33,758 nt of DNA from Chitinophagales bacterium (lineage in GTDB: Bacteria > Bacteroidota > Bacteroidia > Chitinophagales > UBA2359), in the NCBI GenBank assembly GCA_020629205.1, contig JAHDDV010000016.1:1-33758 (forward strand), given 5' to 3'. Shown piece after piece: positions 21,390-30,120 of this stretch (positions are counted from its first letter, which is position 1; each line of letters begins with the position of its first letter). The notes beneath the pieces are model-generated. The model searched no databases and was not told where the DNA came from. It was given only the letters and a program-made list of their open reading frames with translations. The translations under genes were made by a program, and so were the position numbers.

Positions 21390-22055
21390 ATGCTTGAAGA
21401 GATCAAGAAGTATTTAAATTATCACTTCCACCGTCCCAACTACTTCTACTTCATGCTGAGCTTGATCTTGCTCATTATGGTCCCTCCTCTTTCAGAACTC
21501 TCCTCCATCGGTCATTTGTTTCTCGATTTTTCTTTTGGATTGGTCATCTTGATGGGCATCTACTATACCACGGAAAATGTGTCCCAGTTTATGGGGATGG
21601 CCATCTTCGGGACTGCATTATTCTTAGTTTATGTATTGGGAGATCATGGTCGGGCCTTTTCCTTTTTGACCCCCTTGATGGTCCTTTTATTTTTCCTGAT
21701 TATCTTTCGAAATCTGATGCGCCATATCCTTTATATTGATCGGATTGGTTTGAATGAAGTCTACGCGAGTGTAGCCGGCTACTTGGTGCTTGGCATCATG
21801 GTCGCCCCTTTCTTCTATCTCATTGCAGAGACGATTCCCGAGGCCTTTACCATTGGAGCAGAGGCGAAATTTTACGATTTCATCTACTTCAGTTACATTA
21901 CACTCACGACCATCGGTTTTGGCGATATTTCACCCGTACATCAGATCGCTCGATCATTTACGGTATTGGTTGGCTTGTTTGGTCAGTTGTATCTCACTAT
22001 TTTGGTGGCCATCATCATAGGCAAATATTTGGCCTTCGAAAATCAAGGACGGTAG
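21390..22055 (+). CDS. Two-TM-type potassium channel family membrane protein
   Basis: This 221-residue inner-membrane protein has the K+ selectivity filter TIGFGD (174-179) between two helices, the pattern of the Ion_trans_2 (two-pore/KcsA-like) family. Ahead of the pore are about four further hydrophobic helices (roughly residues 22-110), so the topology is six-helix-like without an obvious charged voltage sensor. There is no cytoplasmic RCK/TrkA_N domain after the last helix: the protein ends at KYLAFENQGR. The ORF track starts at TTG 21381; the ATG at 21390 is preferred. The AraC-type regulator starts 23 bases downstream, so the two may be cotranscribed. Confidence 0.88.
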   Translation: MLEEIKKYLNYHFHRPNYFYFMLSLILLIMVPPLSELSSIGHLFLDFSFGLVILMGIYYTTENVSQFMGMAIFGTALFLVYVLGDHGRAFSFLTPLMVLLFFLIIFRNLMRHILYIDRIGLNEVYASVAGYLVLGIMVAPFFYLIAETIPEAFTIGAEAKFYDFIYFSYITLTTIGFGDISPVHQIARSFTVLVGLFGQLYLTILVAIIIGKYLAFENQGR

Positions 22056-22078
22056 TCCGCGAAATTTGCCATTCAACT

Positions 22079-22957
22079 ATGCCCAAGGAACCAAAGCAAA
22101 TTAAGTTTCAAAACAAACAGAACCCCAAAGCGAGCTTTGATTTGATTACTTTGGAGGATCTTTTTCGAAGGGAAGGGCTGGACCATAAACCCTGGGAACT
22201 GCATCGTGTAAACTTCTATGCGATCATCCTGATTACCAAAGGCTCTGGAAGACATACCATCGACTTTCAAGACCATCAATACAAGAAAGGGACAGTAATT
22301 ACAATCCGTAAGGATCAATTGCACAGGTTTCATAGGAATAAGTCTGTGATGGGTTTTCTAATGCTCTTTATGGATGAGTTTCTCCTAAGTTATCTGGAGC
22401 AACTGGAAGCGCTAAAAACCTTGCAACTATTTAATGAGATTCTCGGAGATCCGGTCGTGCAGCTCTCACATAAGCAATTGCAAACTGCGCTGCTTCAAGT
22501 GGAACGAATCAAAGAAGAATATCTCGTTATAAACGATGAACAATCCCTTGGCATCATTCGTAGCGAATTGCATATCCTAATCGCTCGCCTGTTTAGACTT
22601 AAAGCGGCAAAGACCGCCGGTATCAAGGAAAGGCAATATCTAAGAGAGTTCATCAACTTTCAAAACTATGTCGAAACCCATGCGAGCGAAAAGCACAAAG
22701 TGAAAGATTATGCCAAATTGATGGGGCTGAGCTCAAAGACGCTAAACAAAGTGGTTCGTTCGATAGTGAATCAATCAGCCAAGAACTTCATCGATGAGAT
22801 TCGCATTAAGCAGATGAAACGTCTCCTGATCCAAACGGATCTCAGAGTTCAGGAGATTGCCTATGCCTCAGGTTTTGAAGAAACCAGTAACTTTTTTAAG
22901 TTTTTCAAGCGCATCACGATGCTCACTCCAGAGCAGTTTAGAAATTCCCAGAAGTAG
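22079..22957 (+). CDS. AraC/XylS-family transcriptional regulator with cupin-like sensor
   Basis: This 292-residue DNA-binding regulator has an N-terminal cupin-like half (about 40-95; ILITKGSGRHTIDF and KKGTVITIRKDQLHRF, the usual AraC ligand-pocket wording) and a C-terminal double helix-turn-helix (about 190-290). The latter contains VKDYAKLMGLSSKTLNKV and the family signature near EIAYASGFEETSNFFKFFKR. The ligand is unknown. It lies just after the channel gene, and the double NTF2-like protein follows 177 bases downstream on the same strand, so that gene is the most natural regulated target (inference). Confidence 0.92.
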   Translation: MPKEPKQIKFQNKQNPKASFDLITLEDLFRREGLDHKPWELHRVNFYAIILITKGSGRHTIDFQDHQYKKGTVITIRKDQLHRFHRNKSVMGFLMLFMDEFLLSYLEQLEALKTLQLFNEILGDPVVQLSHKQLQTALLQVERIKEEYLVINDEQSLGIIRSELHILIARLFRLKAAKTAGIKERQYLREFINFQNYVETHASEKHKVKDYAKLMGLSSKTLNKVVRSIVNQSAKNFIDEIRIKQMKRLLIQTDLRVQEIAYASGFEETSNFFKFFKRITMLTPEQFRNSQK

Positions 22958-23021
22958 GCGCCGTTCCCATTTCTACAGTTATCATTCCCAATTATACACT
23001 GCCAGAAGGTGAAGACTCGCT

Positions 23022-23029
23022 TACCTTTG
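23022..23029 (+). promoter_or_regulatory. Candidate Bacteroidota -7 element
   Basis: TACCTTTG is an exact match to the TAnnTTTG -7 consensus, about 105 bases ahead of the NTF2-like start in a non-coding gap. No TTG is seen at the expected -33 spacing, which lowers confidence. Confidence 0.35.
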
Positions 23030-23134
23030 CTAATAGATTTTATAACGAGCTAGTCTGTGTGAATTCGAAATATTGCTGATGTTTACTGTGTCAATGATCA
23101 GCTCATTAGCGTCTTTTCGCAGGCGAGTGCAAAA

Positions 23135-23914
23135 ATGATTAGAAAGATGGGATTATCTAAAAAGGAAAAGGTAGTAGCAGTTTTGAATAGTCTGAATACA
23201 GGAGATAAAACAGCTATCAGCTACATAAATCCTGAAAAATACATTCAACACAATCTGGCAGTAGGTGATGGCCTTTCGGGTTTTGGAGAAGTATTGCAGC
23301 ATGCTCCTCCAGGTGGATTCAAGGCAAATGTTATCCGTGCTTTTGAAGATGGAGACTACGTGTTTACGCATACAGAATACGATTTTTTCGGCCCAAAAGC
23401 AGGCTTTGATGTATTTCGTTTTGAGAATGATTTGATAGTCGAGCATTGGGACAATCTAGCAGAGATTACACCGCCAAATGCAAGTGGCAGAACACAGTTA
23501 GATGGTCACACCGAGATTGTTGATAGCGATAAGACGGAGGCAAACAAGACGCTTGTGAAGGGATTTGTGGAAGATGTATTGATGAATGGCAAATCTGAAA
23601 AGATAACCGACTATGTAAATGCGGAAAAGTACCTGCAACACAATTCGGCGGTGGCGGATGGCCTTGATGGTTTAGGCGCAGCACTCAAGTATTTTGCAGA
23701 CAATGGCCTGGTGATGGAATACGACAAATTACATATGGTATTGGGTGAAGGCAATTTTGTGCTGACTGTGAGTGAGGGAAAATTTGGCAAAGGCGATCAT
23801 GTTTCTTATTACGATTTGTTCCGTATCGAAAATGGCAAGATTGTCGAACATTGGGACGTGATCGAAAACATTCCCGCCCGTGATACATGGAAGAATGACA
23901 ATGGAAAGTTCTAG
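23135..23914 (+). CDS. Tandem NTF2-like (SnoaL-type) protein
   Basis: This 259-residue protein is made of two related NTF2/SnoaL-like units. Unit 1 (about 10-112) and unit 2 (about 140-247) share EKY.QHN.AV.DGL.G.G near the start and FR.EN..IVEHWD..... at the end, the usual closing strand of SnoaL-like polyketide-cyclase folds. Such domains are small cone-shaped barrels that bind or isomerise hydrophobic molecules, and many are of unknown function. There is no signal peptide, so it is cytoplasmic. A second possible start is Met5 (23147). It follows an AraC-type regulator that may control it. Confidence 0.88.
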   Translation: MIRKMGLSKKEKVVAVLNSLNTGDKTAISYINPEKYIQHNLAVGDGLSGFGEVLQHAPPGGFKANVIRAFEDGDYVFTHTEYDFFGPKAGFDVFRFENDLIVEHWDNLAEITPPNASGRTQLDGHTEIVDSDKTEANKTLVKGFVEDVLMNGKSEKITDYVNAEKYLQHNSAVADGLDGLGAALKYFADNGLVMEYDKLHMVLGEGNFVLTVSEGKFGKGDHVSYYDLFRIENGKIVEHWDVIENIPARDTWKNDNGKF

Positions 23915-23984
23915 GCATTACTAAGGAGAAAAACTGTAAAGAGGCTGCTCAGGATAGAGCAGAGGGAAAGGTCAAAGTTTTTCT

Positions 23985-24205
23985 TTTATTTGGAGCCGGA
24001 CAGATAGGCACGTGGCAAGGACCTTCCCGCTCTACTCTCCAATTCGCCACCTGCCTACCTGCTTCAGCTCACCCTATACTGTCTCTCCGCCTTCGCTACG
24101 AGCCAGTATAGGGCGGCTTTCGCCACGGCATACAGGCGGCTCATTTCCGTTTCGATCGGGGCTGGTTTTCGCCGTCTTTGGCTCGCTCTACTAGGCTACG
24201 GGGTA
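23985..24205 (-). repeat. Dispersed structured intergenic repeat, copy C (reverse orientation)
   Basis: Read on the minus strand, its tail (24027 to 23987) is GGAAGGTCCTTGCCA...ATCTG...GGCTCCAAATAAA. This aligns with copy A at AGGTC.TTGCCA, ATCTG and GGCTCCAAA. A perfect 10-bp stem CCCTATACTG / CAGTATAGGG (24072-24081 and 24104-24113) forms its main hairpin, with a sequence different from copies A and B. It lies directly after the S41 protease stop codon on the same strand, filling the gap to the convergent NTF2-like gene. A further small hairpin CTGCTC/GAGCAG (23945-23962) lies beyond its A-rich end. The 60-codon ORF 24012-24194 is judged spurious. Confidence 0.72.
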
Positions 24206-24209
24206 CTAG

Positions 24210-26237
24210 CTACATCATGTCATTTAGTATGAAAACACACTCCTGAATGTAAGGGTCTTTCAAAAGTTCTTCACGCAAGCGCTCCCTTTGAAGTTTTAGG
24301 ATTTCCTTGTCTCCTCGATTGTTTGGTACGATGACCTCGGCTTGCATACTGGCAATGGTCCCATTGTCCCTGGCGATCCGCAGTGCTTCTTCTTGTCGTT
24401 TCTTTTGTTCAGCCACGAATGTTGAGAAATCCAGAGATCGACTGCTCTCGCTCAGCTCCGCGGCAAGCATTTTTCCTCTTTCTCTTGCCTTTTGAAAGGC
24501 CGGGCTTTTGCCAGTCCGAGTTTCACTGTGATCCCGTAATCTTGCGATGTTTCTAACCGTGTTGACTGATTGTGTTAGATCTTGACGCTCTAGACTCACT
24601 GCTTGGAGAGCATATTTTCCGGCACGCTCACCGCTGGGGACATAGTTGAAGTTATCTGGCAGTACTAGATCTGGGACAATGCCATTGTACTGCGGAGATC
24701 TCCCACTTGCAGTGAAGAAATTCCCCACCGTAAGTTTCACCTGTCCAATGGCTTGTTCGCTGCTGTCAGAAGACATCACGTCAAAGAAACGTTGTATGCT
24801 ACCCTTTCCATAAGTCTGCTGACTACCAACGAGCAGTGCCCTTCTGTAATCTCTCAAAGTCCCCGCGGTCAATTCTGATGCGGAGCTGCTACGTCCATTC
24901 GTCATGATGAGCAAGTGCCCATTGTAAATAACTTGTCCGTCTTCATTCCAAATTTTGCTGACTTCTCCATCTCTGTATCTGCTCTGCATTGCAAGGGCAT
25001 CTTCAAGGAAGTAGCCGATGATTTCCGCTGCTTCACGTGCCGAGCCTCCCTGATTGTTGCGCAAATCGAGAATCAGCCCCTCGATGCCTTTTTCATTGAT
25101 GGCTCGAAGTTCTTGCAACACATGCATGGCAGCTCCTTCATTGCCCATATAGAATCTCGGTAATCGAAGATAAGCAACTGGCAAATCTGCAGCTTTATCA
25201 GAAAGTACAAATGAGCTGGCTGTTTCCAATTGTACCGCTCCTCGCTCAAGCCCTAGATTGAGGATTGTCTGATTGTCTCGCAATACTTTTACCGCGACTT
25301 CGCTTCCCTTTTCTCCCTTCAGCATCGCGATAGTCTCATCAAGTGTTTGACCACCAACATCCCGAAGCTCGCCATTGCTATCTGCTATGCGCATTATTAC
25401 ATCACCGGCTTGGAGCAGTCCGGCCTTCCAGGCCGGCCCTCCGATAATTAGTTCGCTTATTTTTGGATAGTCTTTCTCCAATTCAATCCGGGCACCGATT
25501 CCAACGAATTCTCTGGTGTAAGCTGCCGTCCAATCAGACTTGCTCTCTAAAGACATATAGTAGGACTGATGATCCTGCACCTGCAAATAAGAGCTTGCCA
25601 GTAATTCGAGAAAATTAGGGATGGAATTGAGCTTTGTATTTGTCTGTTGGATCAGTCTTGCTTTGACTTTTTCAAATGAGGACTTCTTTAGCTCATCAAA
25701 ATCGAGATGGTCCGCTATTAGTTGTTCCTTGAATAGCTGATCTTGCCATCTGCGGCGCAGTTCTTGTTCCCAGACCAGAAGCAAGTCCGATCGCTTTTCG
25801 GGGCGCTTTCTCTTTTCGGCCATTGTTTCCAATTGCTCTTTCTTGCTAAAGGCAATTTCCTTATGGGCAGCGGTTTCGTAATAGTTGAGCAGATTGTTCA
25901 GGGCACTTTTATAGTCCTCAGCAGCCAGATCTACAAGCAGACGCTCTCCTTCAGAAGGGGCTTTTTGCAAAGTGGGCAAAATCTCTTCCCACTCTGTTAA
26001 GTCCTTCCTACTAAAGAGCATTTTTTCCTGATCAATTTCAGCAATGAATTCTTGTAGGAATTCCATGCAAAGGTCCTTGTTCCATTCTTTGGGGTTCAAG
26101 TGGTTTTCTTCACATAGCTCTTTAGCTTGCAAAAGAACTTGGAGTCCTTCCTGGCTTGGTTTATCAGGCTGTCCATGGCAGGAATAAGCAAATAGCAAAA
26201 GACTCAGAATTGAAAGTTGGCGAAACAGAGGCATCAT
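24210..26237 (-). CDS. prc: Carboxy-terminal processing protease (Prc/Tsp-type, S41), lipoprotein
   Basis: This periplasmic serine protease degrades or trims proteins from their C-termini. The 675 residues match the long Prc/Tsp form. Parts in order: lipoprotein signal peptide (FAYSC, Cys20), a helical N-terminal domain, a PDZ domain (about 235-330; FVGIGARIEL, GPAWKAGLLQAGDVIM), the S41 core with LRLPRFYMG and LDLRNNQGG, the catalytic Ser452 in RSSSASE and Lys478 in TYGKGS, and a C-terminal tail (DUF3340-like). The dyad spacing (26) is close to the 25 of E. coli Prc Ser452/Lys477. It is transcribed divergently from the Kazal-containing secreted protein. Direct inhibition by that neighbour is not expected, because Kazal domains target S1/S8 proteases. 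Confidence 0.93.
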   Translation of the reverse strand: MMPLFRQLSILSLLLFAYSCHGQPDKPSQEGLQVLLQAKELCEENHLNPKEWNKDLCMEFLQEFIAEIDQEKMLFSRKDLTEWEEILPTLQKAPSEGERLLVDLAAEDYKSALNNLLNYYETAAHKEIAFSKKEQLETMAEKRKRPEKRSDLLLVWEQELRRRWQDQLFKEQLIADHLDFDELKKSSFEKVKARLIQQTNTKLNSIPNFLELLASSYLQVQDHQSYYMSLESKSDWTAAYTREFVGIGARIELEKDYPKISELIIGGPAWKAGLLQAGDVIMRIADSNGELRDVGGQTLDETIAMLKGEKGSEVAVKVLRDNQTILNLGLERGAVQLETASSFVLSDKAADLPVAYLRLPRFYMGNEGAAMHVLQELRAINEKGIEGLILDLRNNQGGSAREAAEIIGYFLEDALAMQSRYRDGEVSKIWNEDGQVIYNGHLLIMTNGRSSSASELTAGTLRDYRRALLVGSQQTYGKGSIQRFFDVMSSDSSEQAIGQVKLTVGNFFTASGRSPQYNGIVPDLVLPDNFNYVPSGERAGKYALQAVSLERQDLTQSVNTVRNIARLRDHSETRTGKSPAFQKARERGKMLAAELSESSRSLDFSTFVAEQKKRQEEALRIARDNGTIASMQAEVIVPNNRGDKEILKLQRERLREELLKDPYIQECVFILNDMM

Positions 26238-26328
26238 GTTCTTGTTCTTAATGAGCCGATCAAGTTAAAGGAAAAGTAAGTCACTTTTCTGGATTTATGT
26301 TTTTTTGGCATTTGTGTCTTTTAGTCCA

Positions 26329-26349
26329 ATATTTTTTTTGCAAAAATAT
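26329..26349. other. AT-rich inverted repeat in a divergent intergenic region
   Basis: ATATTTTT-tttgc-AAAAATAT is a perfect 8-bp inverted repeat in the 180-base gap between the divergent protease and Kazal-protein genes. Its minus strand contains TATTTTTG (26348-26341), a match to the -7 consensus TAnnTTTG, though without a well-spaced TTG. It may be a shared promoter/operator or just AT-rich spacer. Confidence 0.3.
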
Positions 26350-26417
26350 CTTAATTCTTTCCCAGAGGCTAGTGGGCAATCGTCATTGGGTTTATTGAAA
26401 TCACGAAAATGCAATAA

Positions 26418-29400
26418 ATGAACAGTAGAATTTTATGCTTATTACTGGCCTCATTGGCTTTTGGTCAGAGCACTTATGCTATCGATTTTTTTCTCAACAC
26501 GGTCATTGACGTCACAGATGATGCGGGGAAGATTTACATGAACAACGAAGGTACTTTGATTGGCTCAAGTCATAAGGGACTAATCAACTACGATGAGTAT
26601 GAACTTGGTTGGTACGGCAACCTTGACGATTCGGCTGGTAACTACCACAGGCCATTGTACACAGATCAAACCGAGTTTGGATTGCGAAGGGCAATTTATC
26701 ATGTTTCTACTGGATCAGAAGGTGGAACAAAGCTTATCAAATGGGACCCCAATGGTCAGCTTCACTCAGAGTTTTCAACTTTGAATTTTGACCTTCATGC
26801 CCGATGGGGCATTCAGAAGATTGACGAGGACACCTTTGTTGGTCTACATAGCTGGACCAGCAATTTGATCATTTTTGATTCGGAACTCAATGTCCTCAGC
26901 ATTACGGAATTGCCGAAAATTCACGCTGCCTACTCACGAAACGGAATTCTTCTGGATAGTGCAGGAAACATTCAGATTTTTGGAACGGATGTAGATGCCT
27001 CTGCTGATCCCGAGTTTACTGGAGATGTTTATCGCTATGTGGTAAACACAGATGGTGAAATTCTTAGCGAAAGTCTGGTAGGGAATCATCCACATGTGGT
27101 GAGCCCAGTACTTTTTGATGATCAGTCATTTTGGTTGATAGGTGGCGATTTTGAAGATGAGACCCCAGTGATCAAGGTTCATAGCTACGATGCAAATAGC
27201 AACTTCCTGGACAGCTCTTCAGTCCTTCCTCCATTCTCAGTGGCAAATCCAGGAGGCGCAGAAGTGCTTCCTCAGAATGTCAGTGTCGATAAGATTTTGC
27301 TGTCTTCAGACGGTTCGATCAATCTGCTGATCACCGCCAATGGCGAGGTATATCCACCTTCTCCAAGCCTACCTCCTGCAGTTGAGCAGCAAATGTTTGT
27401 GCAACTTGATCAGGATGTTGAAATTACGTTTGTTGACAATATGACCGCTAACCACCTTGTTCAGGTGAATGACATGATAGAAGATATTTATGGCACTATA
27501 GTTATGTTTGGTAACACAGGTAGCCCATTCTACGATTTGAATCCTAAGATCACAATTTTGCAGTATGGGGATATGGATTCCACTCCAAACCCGAATACGC
27601 TCTATGCGTGTGAGGGGCAAACTGTGGGAATACCTTACCCTGTATTGCCTACAGCCTTAGCGACTTGCTATAATTCTCCTCAAGAGGTTGTCGTGAATCC
27701 GGGAGGTCTTGTATTTGCAGAAGGCGAGGAGTTTGTGCTTGTAGCTCCAACGACAACGACGACGTATACGGTTACTATGAACATTGATTCATCGCTTGAT
27801 CCCGATTGCGATGAAGGAGTTTTTGAATACACAGTGGAGGTAGAAGTCAACGATTGTACGCCAAACCAAATTACTACCTGTCCTGGTGTAGCAGTTCCCC
27901 TTCCTGCTCCTCCTGTAGCGGAAGCCCCGGGACCGGGAAATCAATGTTTGTTTCAAAATCCAGAGATCACCGTAGAGCCAAATGTCGCAGTGATTTCGGC
28001 CAATGATGAAGATGGCTATTGGTTTGCTCCGCTGGAAACAACGACTTATACGATCACCAGAACCTATCCGGGTACACCTACTTGTCCGCCAGTAACTAGT
28101 TCCCTAACGAACACAATATATGTGGAGTTTGGGCCAGATTGTCCAGACCCTAACGGTCAACAAATTGTAGTGCCTGGCTATCCCTGGATCTCTGATGTGC
28201 TGAGTGGCGCAGGCTGTGAATCTTATTCGGAAGTATGGAAATATACTAGTGCGGGATACGACTATATCTACCTCAAGGCTGTTGCAGGCACGGGAGTGAG
28301 TTCAAAGCTTTATAATGAATCTGGTCAACTTTATTGTACTGAAACGGGCTCCTATGATTGCATTGCCGCCTATGGTTTTGCTTCAGGTACGAAGCTGTTT
28401 TCTTGTACTGATCCTCAGGAATGCAATTGTGAAGCAGGTGGAACTGTTGTCTGCGGGGCAGACGGTCAGGAGTACGAGAATGCTTGTTTTGCAGACTGCT
28501 TTGGTGTTGCCTATGTTAGCGGACCCTGCGGTGTAGTCGAGCCTCCAAGCGATGGATTGGAAGATTATCCATGGGTCGGTGATATCTTTAACCTCTCAAA
28601 TTGCTTCTCCATCAATGAAGTAACCCTCTACACTAGTGGTAGCTACGAGTATCTATACTTTGAGGTTCCGAATGGAAACAATGTCCTGTACAATGCAAGC
28701 GGACAACTCTACTGCACCGAATCAGGTACTTATGACTGTGTCGCCGCCTATGGATTCACTCAAGGGGAAAGCATTTGGACTTGTGTACAACCACCAATCT
28801 GTGATTGCGGATCGGTTTATGTTCCGGTATGCGCCAATGGAATCGAATACTTTAATTCTTGTGAAGCGGAATGTGATGGCTACTTTGATTGGACTCCTGG
28901 AACTTGTCCGGATGGACCTGGTCCGACAGAAGAATACCCTTGGCTTACAGATATATTGTCAGGTTCTAGTTGTTGTGAAGTACAAAACATTGTGCTGTAC
29001 GAAAGCAATGGATTTGAATACATTTACGTGATCCCGCAACTTGCTTGTGGCGAAGGAACTTTGTACAATGCTCAAGGCCAGTATTACTGTGAAACTGTTG
29101 GTACTTACAATTGCCTGGATCTATATGGCTTCACGCAAGGTGTGGAATTGTACTCTTGTGATGGCAGTGGACCAGATCCAGTGGACTGTGACAACGGGAC
29201 ATTTGGTACGGCTACAATCGGAGGCTGTGGTATAGCGGCAACTTTGGCCATTCAGTTGCCAACAGGTGAATACTTGTACCCAACCGATGGTTTCCCAGAC
29301 GGTTTTACTTTAGATGAACCCACGGATGTCTTCTTTACTTTTGAATACACGGGAGACGATTTTTGCGATGGTGTACTGATTGATTTGATTTGCATGATTC

Positions 29401-29951
29401 CTGCCAATATCGATCCTCCTGATGAGTGGTTTGGAGCTTATACTTGGTTGCCTTCCGTTTTGGGTGGAGAACCTGACTGCTGCACTGTCTCATCTGTATG
29501 GGAATATACGAATGGAAGCACTTCCTACATTGTCTTAAATCCAGATGGTGAATGCGGAGGAGATCCGGTACTGTACAACAGCAGCGGTCAGCTCTACTGT
29601 AGCTCCCAACCTGGATATGATTGCATCAGTCTTTATGGATTGAACAGCTGGACAACGAATGTTCTTTGGTCCTGCTCAGGAAAGGAGGGCTTGATCGCTA
29701 TCGACGAAGACAGCTATCTGTACGACCTGGCAGTCTACCCGAATCCTAGCAATGGTCAAGTAAACGTGACGGTGCAAGGAGAATTAGATGAGGCCCAACT
29801 ACAGGTTATAGACCTTAGTGGCAAGCTAGTGTATCAGGACCAAGTGCAAGCGACAAACTACCTGAGTCTAGAACATCTCAATCCCGGAATGTACTTGCTG
29901 CAAGTCATTCACCAGAAGCAGGTTTTGGTGGAAAAGATTTTGATTGAGTAG
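26418..29951 (+). CDS. Large T9SS-secreted protein with Kazal-like domains and a novel Cys-containing repeat
   Basis: This 1177-residue exported protein has a signal peptide (1-21). Residues about 22-395 are of unrecognised, possibly propeller-like nature. Two Ig/PKD-like segments follow (about 396-580, each beginning with a CEG/CPG turn and containing TTTYT.T). A ~75-residue repeat then occurs four times (starting about 588, 717, 840 and 1008), with the pattern YPW..DIL, a Cys, Y.YIY, LYN..GQLYC, TYDC...YGF and a closing SC. Two Kazal-like domains (about 667-702 and 794-829; VCGADGQEYENAC and VCANGIEYFNSC) separate repeats 1/2 and 2/3, and a further ~85-residue Cys-containing segment separates 3/4. 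A type A sorting domain closes the protein (LAVYPNPSNGQVNV). Kazal domains inhibit serine proteases of the trypsin/subtilisin type, so a protective or anti-predator role is possible but unproven. Confidence 0.87.
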   Translation: MNSRILCLLLASLAFGQSTYAIDFFLNTVIDVTDDAGKIYMNNEGTLIGSSHKGLINYDEYELGWYGNLDDSAGNYHRPLYTDQTEFGLRRAIYHVSTGSEGGTKLIKWDPNGQLHSEFSTLNFDLHARWGIQKIDEDTFVGLHSWTSNLIIFDSELNVLSITELPKIHAAYSRNGILLDSAGNIQIFGTDVDASADPEFTGDVYRYVVNTDGEILSESLVGNHPHVVSPVLFDDQSFWLIGGDFEDETPVIKVHSYDANSNFLDSSSVLPPFSVANPGGAEVLPQNVSVDKILLSSDGSINLLITANGEVYPPSPSLPPAVEQQMFVQLDQDVEITFVDNMTANHLVQVNDMIEDIYGTIVMFGNTGSPFYDLNPKITILQYGDMDSTPNPNTLYACEGQTVGIPYPVLPTALATCYNSPQEVVVNPGGLVFAEGEEFVLVAPTTTTTYTVTMNIDSSLDPDCDEGVFEYTVEVEVNDCTPNQITTCPGVAVPLPAPPVAEAPGPGNQCLFQNPEITVEPNVAVISANDEDGYWFAPLETTTYTITRTYPGTPTCPPVTSSLTNTIYVEFGPDCPDPNGQQIVVPGYPWISDVLSGAGCESYSEVWKYTSAGYDYIYLKAVAGTGVSSKLYNESGQLYCTETGSYDCIAAYGFASGTKLFSCTDPQECNCEAGGTVVCGADGQEYENACFADCFGVAYVSGPCGVVEPPSDGLEDYPWVGDIFNLSNCFSINEVTLYTSGSYEYLYFEVPNGNNVLYNASGQLYCTESGTYDCVAAYGFTQGESIWTCVQPPICDCGSVYVPVCANGIEYFNSCEAECDGYFDWTPGTCPDGPGPTEEYPWLTDILSGSSCCEVQNIVLYESNGFEYIYVIPQLACGEGTLYNAQGQYYCETVGTYNCLDLYGFTQGVELYSCDGSGPDPVDCDNGTFGTATIGGCGIAATLAIQLPTGEYLYPTDGFPDGFTLDEPTDVFFTFEYTGDDFCDGVLIDLICMIPANIDPPDEWFGAYTWLPSVLGGEPDCCTVSSVWEYTNGSTSYIVLNPDGECGGDPVLYNSSGQLYCSSQPGYDCISLYGLNSWTTNVLWSCSGKEGLIAIDEDSYLYDLAVYPNPSNGQVNVTVQGELDEAQLQVIDLSGKLVYQDQVQATNYLSLEHLNPGMYLLQVIHQKQVLVEKILIE

Positions 29952-30026
29952 TTTTTTTGGTGCTTACTGTCTAGTGCCTAGTGCCTAGGTATCTTGCATA
30001 AGTAGACTTTCGGGAAATATCAGAGC

Positions 30027-30078
30027 AAAGTCCCAAGCCCCTGGTGTTGTTCAATGCAACACCAGGGACTTTTTCTTT
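30027..30078 (+). terminator. Bidirectional intrinsic terminator
   Basis: An 11-bp stem CCCTGGTGTTG / CAACACCAGGG (30039-30049 and 30057-30067) is followed by actttttcttt. Outer bases AAAGTC/GACTTT can extend it across an internal bulge and supply an A-run for the minus strand. It lies between the Kazal-protein gene and the convergent ABC genes. Confidence 0.88.
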
Positions 30079-30120
30079 GACAGCTACAATCAACAATATA
30101 CTTGCTTGAACATCAAGACC

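Noticed and set aside
24012-24194. 60-codon plus-strand ORF in the gap after the NTF2-like gene
   Set aside because: It lies entirely inside repeat copy C, has biased S/P/R-rich content caused by the GC-rich hairpin, and no promoter or homologue-like motif is visible.
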